From positions 62,001 through 126,000 of the forward strand of contig NZ_QYAC01000008.1 in assembly GCF_016758195.1 (NCBI RefSeq): a stretch of DNA of 64,000 bases, read 5' to 3'. Below are positions 8,131 through 16,836 of the stretch, in pieces (position 1 is the stretch's first letter; the number at the start of each line of letters is the position of its first letter). The translations under genes were made by a program, and so were the position numbers. The notes beneath the pieces were generated by a model. It was not told the origin of the DNA. It made no database searches and worked only from the letters and a program-made list of their open reading frames with translations. Source of the DNA: Leucobacter chromiireducens subsp. solipictus (GTDB lineage Bacteria; Actinomycetota; Actinomycetes; Actinomycetales; Microbacteriaceae).

Positions 8131-10506
8131 ATGCCCTTCGCTCCCCGGTTTCGCGCCCTGTCCGCGGCCCTGCTGTCGCTTGGCCTCCTGGCCGGCGCCC
8201 TCACCTCGGTCACGTGGGGTGTGCCGGCCGCACGCGCCGAGGACGCCGCGAACACGGACGGCGCGGCAGAAGACCGTGCGGAGGCCCCCACGCTGCTCGT
8301 GGCCCCCACGGACGCCGTGATCCGGCCGGACACCTCCGAGGTGGAGTTCACCCTGCTGCTTCGCAATCCCGGCCCGGACCCGGTGCCCGGCGGTCGCGTC
8401 GAATTGCGCTTCGGTGCGACGCCAGTGACGGATCGCACCGAGATCGCTGGAGAGCTCCCCCCGGGCAGTCCCCGCATCGCCGAGGCCGAATTGGGCGCGA
8501 CCGGGGCCGGCGAGGACCAGGCGACCACGGTGACCGTGGCCCGCGCCCGCATCCCGCTCGCTGCCGACGCCCCGTTCGGGACTCACCTCATCGCGGCCGA
8601 GTTCACGCCGGATCAGGCCACGGATGACCCAGATGACGCCACCGCCGATGACGCGGACGCCGACGCCGCGGCAACGTCAGTGCAGGCGACCGCGCCGCTC
8701 GTGTGGCGTGGCGCGGCGGCGACGCCGGCGACCGTGCCGCTCGGGATGATCGTGCCGCTGGTCTTCCCGAGCGATATCCACACGCTCCCCACGCGGCAGC
8801 AGCTGTCCGCGCTCACGCCTGGCTGGGACGAGCTCCTCACCGAGGCGCGGGCCCATCACGCCACGCTCGCCATCGATCCCCGGATCATCGCGGGGATTCG
8901 CGCATACGGCACCGAGGCGCCCGAGCGTTCTCGGGACCTGCTGGCACGCATGTCCGCGCTGAACCTTCCGTCGTTCCTGCTGCAGTTCGCCGACGCGGAC
9001 CCGGCCGCGCAGGCGGCACTCGGCTTTACCCGGCTTCTCGCCCCGACCAGTCTCGACTTCGTGTCGCGATTCGGGAAGTTCCCCGTCGAACAAGATCCCG
9101 CCGACGCGGATCCGGCCGAGGCCGATCCCGCCGGGGCAGATCCGGCGGATCCCGAGAAACCGGCGGATCCCGAGAAACCGGCGGATCCCGAGAAACCCGC
9201 GGACCCCGAGCAGCCCCGTGATGGTGCCGCGGCGGCACCGGCCACCGGCGCAGACGCCGCGGCCGACACGGAAGACGCCGATGACGCCGCCGACACCGCC
9301 GACACTCCCCGGGTGCCCGCGCTCCCCACCCTGCGCGAACTCATGCAGTGGACCGACGCGCAGCCGGTGGCCTGGCCCGCGGAGGGCGCCGTTGACCAGG
9401 CGACGCTGGATCTGCTCGAGGCAAGCGGTCTGCCGACGGTGGTCGTGGACTCCGGAAACGTCACCGGTGCCACGGCGCCCCGGGTCGCCCTGGGCACCGG
9501 ATCCGCGCTCGTCATCGATGCCGCGCTCGGGGATGCGGCCCGCACCGCGCTCGGCGCCGATACGGCGGCCGAGCGCGCCCTCGGTGCCGCGCGGCTCAGC
9601 GCGGAGCTTGCCGTCGCGGCCCAGGCAGGCTCGTCCGGGCTGCTCCTCGGCCTCGACCGGGGTGCCGTGGCTGGGGCACCCGAACCCGCCGGGCTGCTCC
9701 GCCTGATCGACTCCCTCGAATTTGTGCAGCCCACGCCGGTCGCGGCGCTCCCCGAGGGAAAGGCCACGCTTCGCGCGGGCGACACGCTCGAGGACCGTCG
9801 GGAGCTGCTGCGGTCCTCCGCAGGCCGCGAGTCCTCCGTGAACGCGATCGGGGCCGTGCTGGTGCAGCCGGAATATCTGAGCGGGTACCAGCGGACTCGC
9901 CTCCTCGAACTCTTCGCCACGCGCTTCGCCGCCCCGGGGGTGGACTTCGCTGAGGTCGCTGGCGCCTATCGCGAACGCGACGCCGAACTCCTCACCGGAG
10001 TCCGCGCCATCAGCACTGAGCACACGCAGCTCGTGGGAACCTCGACCCGGGTGCCCGTGCAACTCCAGAACGCGCTGCCCTTCGACGCGCGCGTGCAGGT
10101 GCGCGTCGATCCGTCATCCGCGGGGCTCTCGATCGCCGAGCGCACGTACGAAGACGTCGCGGTCCCCGCCGAGGCCAACCAGCGCGTCCTCGTCCCCGTG
10201 CGCAGCCGGGTCTCCTCCGGCGAGTCCGGGCTCATCGTGAGCATTGCGGCGGCTTCGGGGGAGCCCACCGTATTCACGGGAACCCTGCCGATCTCCATTC
10301 GCAGCTCCGTCGAGACGATCGGCCTGTGGGTCCTGGGCGGCCTCGCGGCCCTGCTCCTCGGCTTCGGGATCTGGCGCAGCCTCCGGAGGCGGCGCGGTGA
10401 CGGCACCGAGCCGGAATCCGGTACCGAGGCCGGGGCCGCGGCCGGATCGCCCCAGGATCGGAAGGCTGCGGATCCCCTGAGTGCCGGTTCTCCCGCACAG
10501 GAATAG
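8131..10506 (+). CDS. DUF6049 family secreted, membrane-anchored protein
   Basis: A 791-residue surface protein: signal peptide (about 1-30, ending VPAARAED), a large extracellular part with beta-rich segments, and one C-terminal transmembrane helix (IGLWVLGGLAALLLGFGIW) followed by a short Arg-rich cytoplasmic tail. Residues about 320-400 are a disordered acidic Pro/Ala/Asp linker containing four PADPEK-type hexapeptides. DUF6049 proteins typically sit between pcnA and the lipid II flippase gene murJ in actinobacteria and are thought to serve the envelope, but no reaction is known. Here murJ is missing and trxB follows. Leaderless start as described for the promoter. Confidence 0.8.
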   Translation: MPFAPRFRALSAALLSLGLLAGALTSVTWGVPAARAEDAANTDGAAEDRAEAPTLLVAPTDAVIRPDTSEVEFTLLLRNPGPDPVPGGRVELRFGATPVTDRTEIAGELPPGSPRIAEAELGATGAGEDQATTVTVARARIPLAADAPFGTHLIAAEFTPDQATDDPDDATADDADADAAATSVQATAPLVWRGAAATPATVPLGMIVPLVFPSDIHTLPTRQQLSALTPGWDELLTEARAHHATLAIDPRIIAGIRAYGTEAPERSRDLLARMSALNLPSFLLQFADADPAAQAALGFTRLLAPTSLDFVSRFGKFPVEQDPADADPAEADPAGADPADPEKPADPEKPADPEKPADPEQPRDGAAAAPATGADAAADTEDADDAADTADTPRVPALPTLRELMQWTDAQPVAWPAEGAVDQATLDLLEASGLPTVVVDSGNVTGATAPRVALGTGSALVIDAALGDAARTALGADTAAERALGAARLSAELAVAAQAGSSGLLLGLDRGAVAGAPEPAGLLRLIDSLEFVQPTPVAALPEGKATLRAGDTLEDRRELLRSSAGRESSVNAIGAVLVQPEYLSGYQRTRLLELFATRFAAPGVDFAEVAGAYRERDAELLTGVRAISTEHTQLVGTSTRVPVQLQNALPFDARVQVRVDPSSAGLSIAERTYEDVAVPAEANQRVLVPVRSRVSSGESGLIVSIAAASGEPTVFTGTLPISIRSSVETIGLWVLGGLAALLLGFGIWRSLRRRRGDGTEPESGTEAGAAAGSPQDRKAADPLSAGSPAQE
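9142..9213 (+). repeat. 18-bp in-frame tandem repeat, four copies
   Basis: Three identical 18-base units (CCGGCGGATCCCGAGAAA at 9142, 9160, 9178) and one diverged copy, encoding the hexapeptide PADPEK inside the disordered linker of the DUF6049 protein. Identity of the copies at DNA level suggests recent slippage, so copy number may vary between strains. Confidence 0.9.
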
Positions 10507-10581
10507 CACACGCCTAGGATGGGTTATACCCACCGTGCGGCCTCCCTGGCCGTATCACCCGCGATGCGTGCGAGGAGCCTC

Positions 10582-11535
10582 ATGCAGCAGATCATCATCA
10601 TCGGTTCCGGCCCAGCCGGGTTCACCGCAGCCATTTACGCCGCGCGCGCCGGCCTGAAGCCCGTGCTGTTCGCGAGCTCGGTGGAGGTTGGCGGCGAACT
10701 GATGAACACCACCGAGGTCGAGAACTTCCCCGGTTTCCCCGAGGGCATCCAGGGCCCGGAGCTCATGCAGCGGATGCAGGAGCAGGCCGAGCGCTTCGGC
10801 ACCGAGGTGCGCTACGACGACATCACCGAGGTCGACTTCTCCGGGGACGTCAAGCGCGTCACCGCGGGCGACGGCTCCGTGCACGAGGCGCTGACCGTGA
10901 TCTACGCCACGGGCTCGGCCTACCGGAAGATCGGGCTGGCCGATGAGGATCGCCTCGCCGGGCACGGTGTGTCCTGGTGCGCCACCTGCGACGGCTTCTT
11001 CTTCCGTGAGAAGACCATCGCCGTGGTGGGCGGTGGCGACTCCGCGATGGAGGAGGCCACCTTCCTGACCCGCTTTGCGGACAAGGTGTACGTCATTCAC
11101 CGCCGCGACGAGCTCAAGGCGTCGAAGATCATGCAGCAGCGGGCCTTCGACAACGACAAGATCGAGTTCGTGTGGAACTCCGAGGTCACCGCAATTCAGG
11201 GGGAGACCGAGGTCACGGGGGTCACGCTGCGCGACACCGTGGATGGCACGGAGCGGGAGCTGGAGCTCTCCGGCCTGTTCGTGGCGATCGGCAACGATCC
11301 CCGCACCCATCTCGTGCACGGCAAGCTCGATCTGACCGAAGAGGGCACCATCGCCGTCGAGGGCCGCAGCTCGCGCACCTCCGCGGCTGGCGTCTTCGCC
11401 GCCGGTGATGTGACGGATCCGAACTACCGCCAGGCCGTCACGGCCGCGGCGTCCGGCACCGTTGCGGCACTCGACGCCGAGCACTACCTCGCGGCGCTGG
11501 AGCAGGCGCAGACCGCGGCATTGGCTTCGGCCTAG
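10582..11535 (+). CDS. trxB: Thioredoxin-disulfide reductase
   Basis: FAD enzyme that passes electrons from NADPH to thioredoxin. The 317-residue product has the FAD-binding GSGPAGFTAAIYAARAG, the redox-active CATC motif (WCATCDGFFF), the NADPH-binding GGGDSAMEEA and the C-terminal GDVTDPNYRQAVTAA. Start ATG 10582 (MQQIIII) has GAGGAG four bases upstream; an ATG at 10564 would add six residues. TAGGAT and TATACC near 10515-10530 look like -10 elements. It forms an operon with trxA, 38 bases downstream. Confidence 0.96.
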   Translation: MQQIIIIGSGPAGFTAAIYAARAGLKPVLFASSVEVGGELMNTTEVENFPGFPEGIQGPELMQRMQEQAERFGTEVRYDDITEVDFSGDVKRVTAGDGSVHEALTVIYATGSAYRKIGLADEDRLAGHGVSWCATCDGFFFREKTIAVVGGGDSAMEEATFLTRFADKVYVIHRRDELKASKIMQQRAFDNDKIEFVWNSEVTAIQGETEVTGVTLRDTVDGTERELELSGLFVAIGNDPRTHLVHGKLDLTEEGTIAVEGRSSRTSAAGVFAAGDVTDPNYRQAVTAAASGTVAALDAEHYLAALEQAQTAALASA

Positions 11536-11573
11536 TCCACCCATTTTCATCCCGCACTTTTTGAGGAGTCAAC

Positions 11574-11897
11574 ATGTCTGAACCCATTAACGTCGACGAG
11601 CAGACCTTCGACAAGGTCGTGCTGCAGAGCGATATCCCCGTCCTCGTGGACTTCTGGGCGGCCTGGTGCGGCCCGTGCCGCGCAGTCGCGCCGGTCCTCG
11701 ACCAGATCGCCGCCGAGCAGGACGGGAAGATCCGGATCGTGAAGCTCAACGTGGACGAGAACCCGAACCTCGCCGCGCAGTACCGGATCACCTCCATCCC
11801 CGCGATGAAGGTGTTCAAGGGGGGCGAAGAGGTCCGCGAGATCATCGGCGCCATGCCGAAGCCGATGATCGAGGAGCACCTCGCCGGCATCATCTAG
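11574..11897 (+). CDS. trxA: Thioredoxin
   Basis: Small dithiol protein (107 residues) that reduces protein disulfides. It has the active site WCGPC inside VLVDFWAAWCGPCRAVAPVL and the cis-proline region SIPAMKVFKGG. The start is preceded by TTGAGGAG. It is transcribed with trxB and followed by a strong terminator. Confidence 0.97.
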   Translation: MSEPINVDEQTFDKVVLQSDIPVLVDFWAAWCGPCRAVAPVLDQIAAEQDGKIRIVKLNVDENPNLAAQYRITSIPAMKVFKGGEEVREIIGAMPKPMIEEHLAGII

Positions 11898-11912
11898 TCG
11901 CCAGCGCACGCC

Positions 11913-11948
11913 GAGGGCCGGTGGATCCATCTGGATCCACCGGCCCTC
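11913..11948. terminator. Bidirectional terminator between trxA and the SRPBCC gene
   Basis: Perfect 16-bp stem (GAGGGCCGGTGGATCC with its complement at 11933-11948) and a 4-base loop. It sits in the 54-base gap between convergent genes and can serve both. Confidence 0.85.
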
Positions 11949-11951
11949 GCG

Positions 11952-12428
11952 CTATTGCTGGCTCGGTGCCGCCTGCCCCGCCTCGATCTGTTCGGCGAGT
12001 TCCGCGAGGCGGACGATCGAGGCGCTCAGGCCCTCGACGGTGTTCGCCTGTGCACGCGCGAAGCGGCGCTCATCGGTCAAGCCCGTCCAGTCGTAGGTGT
12101 GCCGCACCAGGGTGCCGCCGGATGTCGTTTCGAGCTCCCACCGCCACAGGTGACCGGGCGGGGTTTCACCCACCGGGGAGGGGAGCCAGGCGATGCGCTG
12201 GCCCTCCACGAATTCGACGACCCGGTTCTCGCGCACGCGATCGCCCACGTTGGTCATTACAAACACGTCGCCGACCGCGTGCACCCGCTGCCCCGGCGCC
12301 GCCTCCGCGAGGTTGTCGTTCCCGTCCCACCGCGGCTGCTGAGACGGGTCCGCGATCAGTTCGAAGATGGTCGGTGGACTCGCGGCCACCACACGTTCAG
12401 CGCTGACAATTCGAGGTGCGTCGGTCAT
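11952..12428 (-). CDS. SRPBCC family protein (polyketide cyclase/dehydrase-like)
   Basis: A 158-residue protein with the START-like SRPBCC layout: RVVAASPPTIFELIADPSQQPRWDG at the N-terminus, a central beta-sheet (LWRWELETTSGGTLVRHTYDWTG) and a long C-terminal helix (LSASIVRLAELAEQI). Such proteins bind small hydrophobic ligands; no substrate can be named. Start ATG 12428 is chosen; a TTG 12 bases upstream is possible. It lies between trxA (convergent) and parB (same strand, 39-base gap). Confidence 0.7.
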   Translation of the reverse strand: MTDAPRIVSAERVVAASPPTIFELIADPSQQPRWDGNDNLAEAAPGQRVHAVGDVFVMTNVGDRVRENRVVEFVEGQRIAWLPSPVGETPPGHLWRWELETTSGGTLVRHTYDWTGLTDERRFARAQANTVEGLSASIVRLAELAEQIEAGQAAPSQQ

Positions 12429-12467
12429 ACCGTCAGTCAATCACAGCTGACGATCCGGGGCGAGCGC

Positions 12468-13469
12468 TCAGCTGAAGCCGGGGTCCCCGAGCTCCGAGAG
12501 AATGCGCTTGAGGTCCGCGATCGTCGCAAAGTCGATGACGATCTGTCCCTTCTTCGCCCCGAGCTTCACCGCCACGCGCGTATCGAAGCGATCGCCGAGC
12601 CGATCGGCGATCTCGCCGAGCTGCGCCTGCACACCGCCGGCACGGGCCTTCGGCGTCTTGCGCGCGGGTCCCTCGGCCGCGGCGGCCTCCGCTGCGCGCA
12701 CGGACAGGCCCTCGTTCACGATCTTGTCGGCGAGCCGCTGCATGGACTCGCCGTCCCCGTCATGCGAGAGGATCGCACGCGCGTGTCCCGCGGTCAGGAC
12801 CCCCGCTGCGACGCGCGCCTGGACGGGCTCCGGCAGCCGAAGGAGCCGGATCGTGTTCGAGATCTGCGGGCGCGAGCGGCCGATGCGTTCGGCGAGCTGT
12901 TCCTGAGTGATCCCGAAGTCGGCGAGCAGCTGCTGGTATGCGGACGCCTCTTCGAGCGGGTTCAACTGGGCGCGGTGCAGGTTTTCGAGCAGCGCATCGC
13001 GGAGCATGTGCTCGTCCGCGGTGCTCCGGATGATCGCGGGGATCGTATCGAGCCCGGCCTGCGTCGAGGCGCGGAAACGGCGCTCACCCATGATGATCTC
13101 GTAGCGGGGGCCTGCGGCCGGCGCGGGTTCGATCTCGCGCACCACGATCGGCTGGAACACGCCGAACTCGCGGATGCTGTGCGTGAGCTCGGCGAGCGCT
13201 TCCTCATCGAACTCGGTGCGCGGCTGCACGCGGTTCGGCATGATGTCCGCGAGCGCGAGGCGTGTGAGGCGCGCGCCGGGCACCTCCTGCAGCGCGGACT
13301 CGCCGCCGTTCGACTCGGCCGGTTCGGCGGGATCGCTCGCGGGCACCGCGGGATCCGCCGCGGTCGCGGCGGGGAAGAACACGTCCACCGGGCGATCCCC
13401 GGTGGTGGGGGCCTCGGGAATCAGTGCCCCGATGCCACGGCCGAGGCCGCTTCGCTTCTTCGTCGCCAT
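12468..13469 (-). CDS. parB: Chromosome partitioning protein ParB
   Basis: Binds parS, spreads as a CTP-dependent clamp and marks the origin for segregation by ParA. The 333-residue product has the conserved N-terminal region (IMPNRVQPRTEFDEEAL, GERRFRAS for the usual GERRWRA, LRDALLENLHR), a helix-turn-helix (ITQEQLAERIGRSRPQISN) and a C-terminal dimer domain (KKGQIVIDFATIADLKRIL). Its ATG overlaps the parA stop (TGATG), indicating coupled translation. Four parS-like sites lie between 15.0 and 23.0 kb in this window. Confidence 0.95.
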   Translation of the reverse strand: MATKKRSGLGRGIGALIPEAPTTGDRPVDVFFPAATAADPAVPASDPAEPAESNGGESALQEVPGARLTRLALADIMPNRVQPRTEFDEEALAELTHSIREFGVFQPIVVREIEPAPAAGPRYEIIMGERRFRASTQAGLDTIPAIIRSTADEHMLRDALLENLHRAQLNPLEEASAYQQLLADFGITQEQLAERIGRSRPQISNTIRLLRLPEPVQARVAAGVLTAGHARAILSHDGDGESMQRLADKIVNEGLSVRAAEAAAAEGPARKTPKARAGGVQAQLGEIADRLGDRFDTRVAVKLGAKKGQIVIDFATIADLKRILSELGDPGFS

Positions 13470-14374
13470 CAATCGCGCCTCTCTGTCGAAATTGCAACAT
13501 CTGCGCCTCGTTCGGCAACCTCGGCCGCGGCCTCGAGATAGGCCAGCGCACCGATCGAGGCACCGTCGTACGCGTGCACGGTCTGGCCGTAACTCGGTGC
13601 CTCCGAAATACGCACGGACCGGGGGATCACGGCACCCAGCACCTTATCCGGGAAGTGCGCCCGAACCTCTCCCGCCACTTCCTGGGCGAGATTGGTCCGC
13701 GCGTCATACATGGTGAGCAAGATGGTCGAGATGTCCAGCCCGGGATTCAGGTGCTTCTGAATCAACTGGATGTTCCCGAGAAGTTGGCTGAGCCCCTCCA
13801 GCGCGTAGTACTCGCACTGGATCGGAATCAGCACCTCACTCGCCGCGACAAAAGCGTTGACCGTGAGGAGGCCGAGCGACGGCGGGCAATCGATGAACAC
13901 GTAGTGGTACATCTCGTCCGCCTCGGCCAGGAAGCTCTGCAGCGCGGTGCGCAAGCGCTGCTCGCGCGCGACCAGGGACACCAGCTCGATCTCGGCGCCG
14001 GCGAGGTTGATCGTCGAGGGGACGCACCACAGGTTCTCGTGGTCAGTGGTGGGCTGCAGCGCGTCCGCGAGGCCGCTGTCACCCAACAGGACGTCGTACA
14101 CACTCGTGACTTCGGGCCGGTGCATCACACCGAGCGCGGTTGAGGCGTTCCCCTGCGGATCGAGATCGATCACCAGCACTCGTGCACCGCGGCGCGCGAG
14201 TGCCGCCGCGAGATTCACGGTGGTGGTCGTTTTCCCCACGCCACCCTTCTGATTCGACACCGTAATCACCCGGGTCTCCGAGGGGAGCGGGGATACCGTT
14301 TCGGCCAGTTTCCGGCGTCGCCGAATCTTGTCGACGAGGTGGTCGCCGACCAACGACTTCTCTGAATCAGTCAT
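13469..14374 (-). CDS. parA: Chromosome partitioning ATPase ParA
   Basis: Deviant-Walker ATPase that moves ParB-parS complexes. The 301-residue product carries ISNQKGGVGKTTTTVNLAAALA-type P-loop (here VSNQKGGVGKTTTT), DLDPQGNAS (Walker A'), and YVFIDCPPSLG (Walker B). Start at ATG 14374 (MTDSEKS), giving an 8-base overlap with the 3' end of the rsmG reading frame. It is cotranscribed with parB. Confidence 0.95.
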   Translation of the reverse strand: MTDSEKSLVGDHLVDKIRRRRKLAETVSPLPSETRVITVSNQKGGVGKTTTTVNLAAALARRGARVLVIDLDPQGNASTALGVMHRPEVTSVYDVLLGDSGLADALQPTTDHENLWCVPSTINLAGAEIELVSLVAREQRLRTALQSFLAEADEMYHYVFIDCPPSLGLLTVNAFVAASEVLIPIQCEYYALEGLSQLLGNIQLIQKHLNPGLDISTILLTMYDARTNLAQEVAGEVRAHFPDKVLGAVIPRSVRISEAPSYGQTVHAYDGASIGALAYLEAAAEVAERGADVAISTERRD

Positions 14375-15029
14375 GACTTCTGATGGTAGCCCGAAACACG
14401 CGCGTCGTCTCTGCAAGCTGCCCGGCCCCGAGTTCTTCGACGCGGATATCGCTCGCGCGGTGCTTGCGCAGGGCCTTCGTTGCGGCCTCGATCTCGGTGT
14501 CGACCGAGAGCCCCTTGAGGAAGAGCATCTCGCCGCCGTCGCGGAGCAGCGGTGCCGTGATCGGCACGAGCTTCCGCAGCGCGGTGACCGCACGCGCCGT
14601 CACCTGGTCGACCTCGAAGGCATCGTGGAACTCTTCAGCCCGCCCGCGACGTACCTCCGCGTTCTCGAGCCCGAGCCGCTCGATCTGCTCGGTGAGCCAA
14701 TTGCAGCGGCGCTCCATCGGTTAGATCAGCAGAAACCGCGCGTCCGGACGGACAATCGCCAACACCAGACCGGGCATGCCACCGCCGGTGCCAATATCGG
14801 CGACCCGGGCACCCTCGCGAATCAGGGGTGCGAGCACCGCGCTATTCAGCAGGTGGCGGGTCCAGAGCCGGGGGAGTTCGAGCGGCCCGATCAGGCCGAG
14901 TTCCTCGCCGCGGGCGGCCAGATCCGCCGCGAAGGCGCGGAGCACCTCGATACGATCGCCGGCGATGTCGGCCGCGGCGGCCGGCTCATGCTCCAGCTCG
15001 GGGGCACCAGGCTCGGTCATCGCGCGCAT
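14367..15029 (-). pseudogene. rsmG: 16S rRNA (guanine-527-N7)-methyltransferase RsmG interrupted by an in-frame stop
   Basis: Two halves of RsmG lie in the same frame, separated by one TAA at 14721-14723. The first half ends VADIGTGGGMPGLVLAIVRPDARFLLI with the SAM-binding loop; the second resumes PMERRCNWLTEQIERLG and runs to the normal end (RVFRATIRSHD). In homologs an acidic residue (usually E, in LxEPxxRR) sits at the stop, so one base change GAA to TAA explains it. That residue ends strand beta-2 and contacts SAM ribose. An ATG two codons later could restart translation, but each half alone lacks part of the SAM site. Position in jag-rsmG-parA order is normal. Confidence 0.85.
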
Positions 15030-15035
15030 CCCGGG

Positions 15036-15051
15036 CGTTTCACGTGAAACA
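15036..15051. other. parS-like site 1 (jag-rsmG gap)
   Basis: CGTTTCACGTGAAACA, one mismatch from the 16-bp bacterial parS consensus (TGTTTCACGTGAAACA). It is a perfect 14-bp palindrome at its core and lies just upstream of the rsmG start, close to parAB. Confidence 0.9.
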
Positions 15052-15066
15052 GGTTCATCGGGGACC

Positions 15067-15579
15067 TCACGCGCGGCTGATCACGAGGCGCCGATCGCGG
15101 CCCTCACCACGCGACTCCGAGCGATAGCCGCGCTCCGCGACCTCATCGTGGACAAGCTTCCGCTCGTACGAGGACATCGGCTCGAGTTCGACCTCGGCGC
15201 GACCGGCGGCGATCTGCGCAACGGCGGCGTCGACCAGGCCCTTCAGCTCGGTCGCCCGCGCATCCCGCGATCCGCCGACGTCGATGATGAGGCGTGAGAA
15301 CCGGCCGGTCTTGGCCTGCACGGCGAGGCGCGTCAGATCCTGCAGCGCCTGAACCGTGTCCGGTGCCGCGAGCCGATCGAGTTCCTCGCCGCCTCCGGTC
15401 ACGGACACGTACGCCCGGCCGTTCGCCACGTCGATGTCGATGTCCCCGTCGAGGTCGGCGATATCCAACAGGCCCTCAACGTAGTCCGCGGCAAGGTCGC
15501 CGTCGGCTTCGAGCTCGGCGAGGCTGAGGTCGCTCTCGGTCGCGGGGGTGTCCTGTTCGCTAGTCACGTCGGAGATCAC
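15067..15579 (-). CDS. jag: Jag/KhpB family RNA-binding protein (KH and R3H domains)
   Basis: A 170-residue protein with a divergent KH domain (about 30-100) and a C-terminal R3H domain (SSYERKLVHDEVAERGYRSES, with the RxxxH-type spacing R..LVHD), the usual pair in Jag/SpoIIIJ-associated proteins. They bind RNA and affect cell elongation in other Gram-positives. The GTG start at 15579 overlaps the yidC stop (GTGA), so it is translated with yidC. Confidence 0.9.
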   Translation of the reverse strand: MISDVTSEQDTPATESDLSLAELEADGDLAADYVEGLLDIADLDGDIDIDVANGRAYVSVTGGGEELDRLAAPDTVQALQDLTRLAVQAKTGRFSRLIIDVGGSRDARATELKGLVDAAVAQIAAGRAEVELEPMSSYERKLVHDEVAERGYRSESRGEGRDRRLVISRA

Positions 15580-16523
15580 TTGCCCTTCTTCTTGGCACGC
15601 TTGGCGCTGATCGGCTGCTGGCGCTGGCCCTCCGCCTTCGTCGGCGTCTGGGCGTCGAGCACACGCACCTCTTCGTCCGTCAGCTTACCCTTGGCCTTCA
15701 GCCGGGCCTGACGTGCACGCCAGGCATCGCTGCCGGGGGTGGGCATGTTGCGGATCACGATGAACTGCTGCCCCATGGTCCAGATGTTCGAGGTCATCCA
15801 GTACACGTTGAGTGCGAGCGGGAAGGTCACGCCCGAGAACAGGAACGCGAACGGAATGATGTAGAGCAGGATCCGCTGCTGGCGGTACATCGGGGAGTTC
15901 TTCGTCTCGTCCGACACGTTCTTCGACATGATCTGCAGCTGCGTGAAGAACTGCGAGGCGATCATGAACACCACAATGATGCCGAGGAGGATCACGACGA
16001 CCCAGTTGCCGGTTTCCCAGCCCTGCGTGAAGTTCATCTTGAGCGGGGCACCGAAGATGCTCGCCTCGTTGAAGCTCTGCGTGAGGTCCTTGGTCATGAA
16101 GCCGATGCCGGTCTTGTTCTCCGAGGCGTGACGGAGCACGTAGAACAGCGAGAAGAAGACGGGCATCTGGATCAGCATGGGCAGGCACGAGGCAAACGGG
16201 TTCGTCCCGTGCTTCTTGTACAGCGCCATCGTCTCGCGGCTCATGGCCTCGCGCGAGTACTGATCCTTCTTGTTCTTGTACTTGTCCTGGACCTTCTTCA
16301 TCTCCGGTGCCAGGTCCATCATGCGGCGCTGGGACTTGATCTGTCGCACCGTGACCGGGATCAGGGCGGAACGCACCACGATCACCAGTCCGACGATGGA
16401 CAGCACCCAGGTGAGGCCGGACGCCGCTTCCATGCCGAGCCAGGTGAGGGCCTGGTGCCACACCGCCAGGACCAGCTCAACGAGCCAGCGCAGTGGCCAG
16501 AGTATTGTCTCGAAGAAATCCAC
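15576..16523 (-). CDS. yidC: Membrane protein insertase YidC
   Basis: Inserts and folds inner-membrane proteins with or without Sec. The 315-residue product has five hydrophobic segments in the Oxa1/YidC pattern: WPLRWLVELVLAVW, the segment with the conserved Arg (LVIVVRSALIPVTVRQIKSQRR), PMLIQMPVFFSLFYVLRHA, IIVVFMIASQFFTQLQIM, and IIPFAFLFSGVTFPLALNVYWMTSN. The C-terminus is basic (AKRAKKKGK), typical for ribosome contact. It is part of rpmH-rnpA-yidD-yidC-jag. Confidence 0.96.
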   Translation of the reverse strand: MDFFETILWPLRWLVELVLAVWHQALTWLGMEAASGLTWVLSIVGLVIVVRSALIPVTVRQIKSQRRMMDLAPEMKKVQDKYKNKKDQYSREAMSRETMALYKKHGTNPFASCLPMLIQMPVFFSLFYVLRHASENKTGIGFMTKDLTQSFNEASIFGAPLKMNFTQGWETGNWVVVILLGIIVVFMIASQFFTQLQIMSKNVSDETKNSPMYRQQRILLYIIPFAFLFSGVTFPLALNVYWMTSNIWTMGQQFIVIRNMPTPGSDAWRARQARLKAKGKLTDEEVRVLDAQTPTKAEGQRQQPISAKRAKKKGK

Positions 16524-16527
16524 CGCG

Positions 16528-16836
16528 TTAGGCCTTTCGCTCGATGGGGCGGACGAAGCCGCGCGAGTTAATCACAAAGTTCTCGTGTTTCCGGGTGGGA
16601 ACGTCATCGATTCCACCCGAGGTAAAGGGATTGCACCGCAGCAGGCGCCACACGGTGAGTCCAATTCCCGCGATCAACCCAAAGTGCTGGTAGGCCTCCA
16701 TAGAGTACCGGGAACACGATGGATAATACCTGCAGACCTGCCCGTACAAGGGGGAGATCACCCGCCGATACCCAAGCATGATCGCGATCGCAAGGTTCCG
16801 CGGCATCACCCACAGTTCCCGAAGCAGGCGAGTCAC
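16528..16836 (-). CDS. yidD: Membrane protein insertion efficiency factor YidD
   Basis: Small (102 residues) peripheral membrane protein next to yidC. It contains the family core YRRVISPLYGQVCRYYPSCSRYSMEAYQ with conserved Cys residues and RCNPFTSGGIDDVP. The GTG start overlaps the rnpA stop (GTGA). Confidence 0.95.
   Translation of the reverse strand: MTRLLRELWVMPRNLAIAIMLGYRRVISPLYGQVCRYYPSCSRYSMEAYQHFGLIAGIGLTVWRLLRCNPFTSGGIDDVPTRKHENFVINSRGFVRPIERKA

Noticed and set aside
14367-15029. Treating the rsmG halves as two separate genes
   Set aside because: They are collinear parts of one RsmG in a single frame; only one stop codon separates them and neither has a complete SAM-binding fold.
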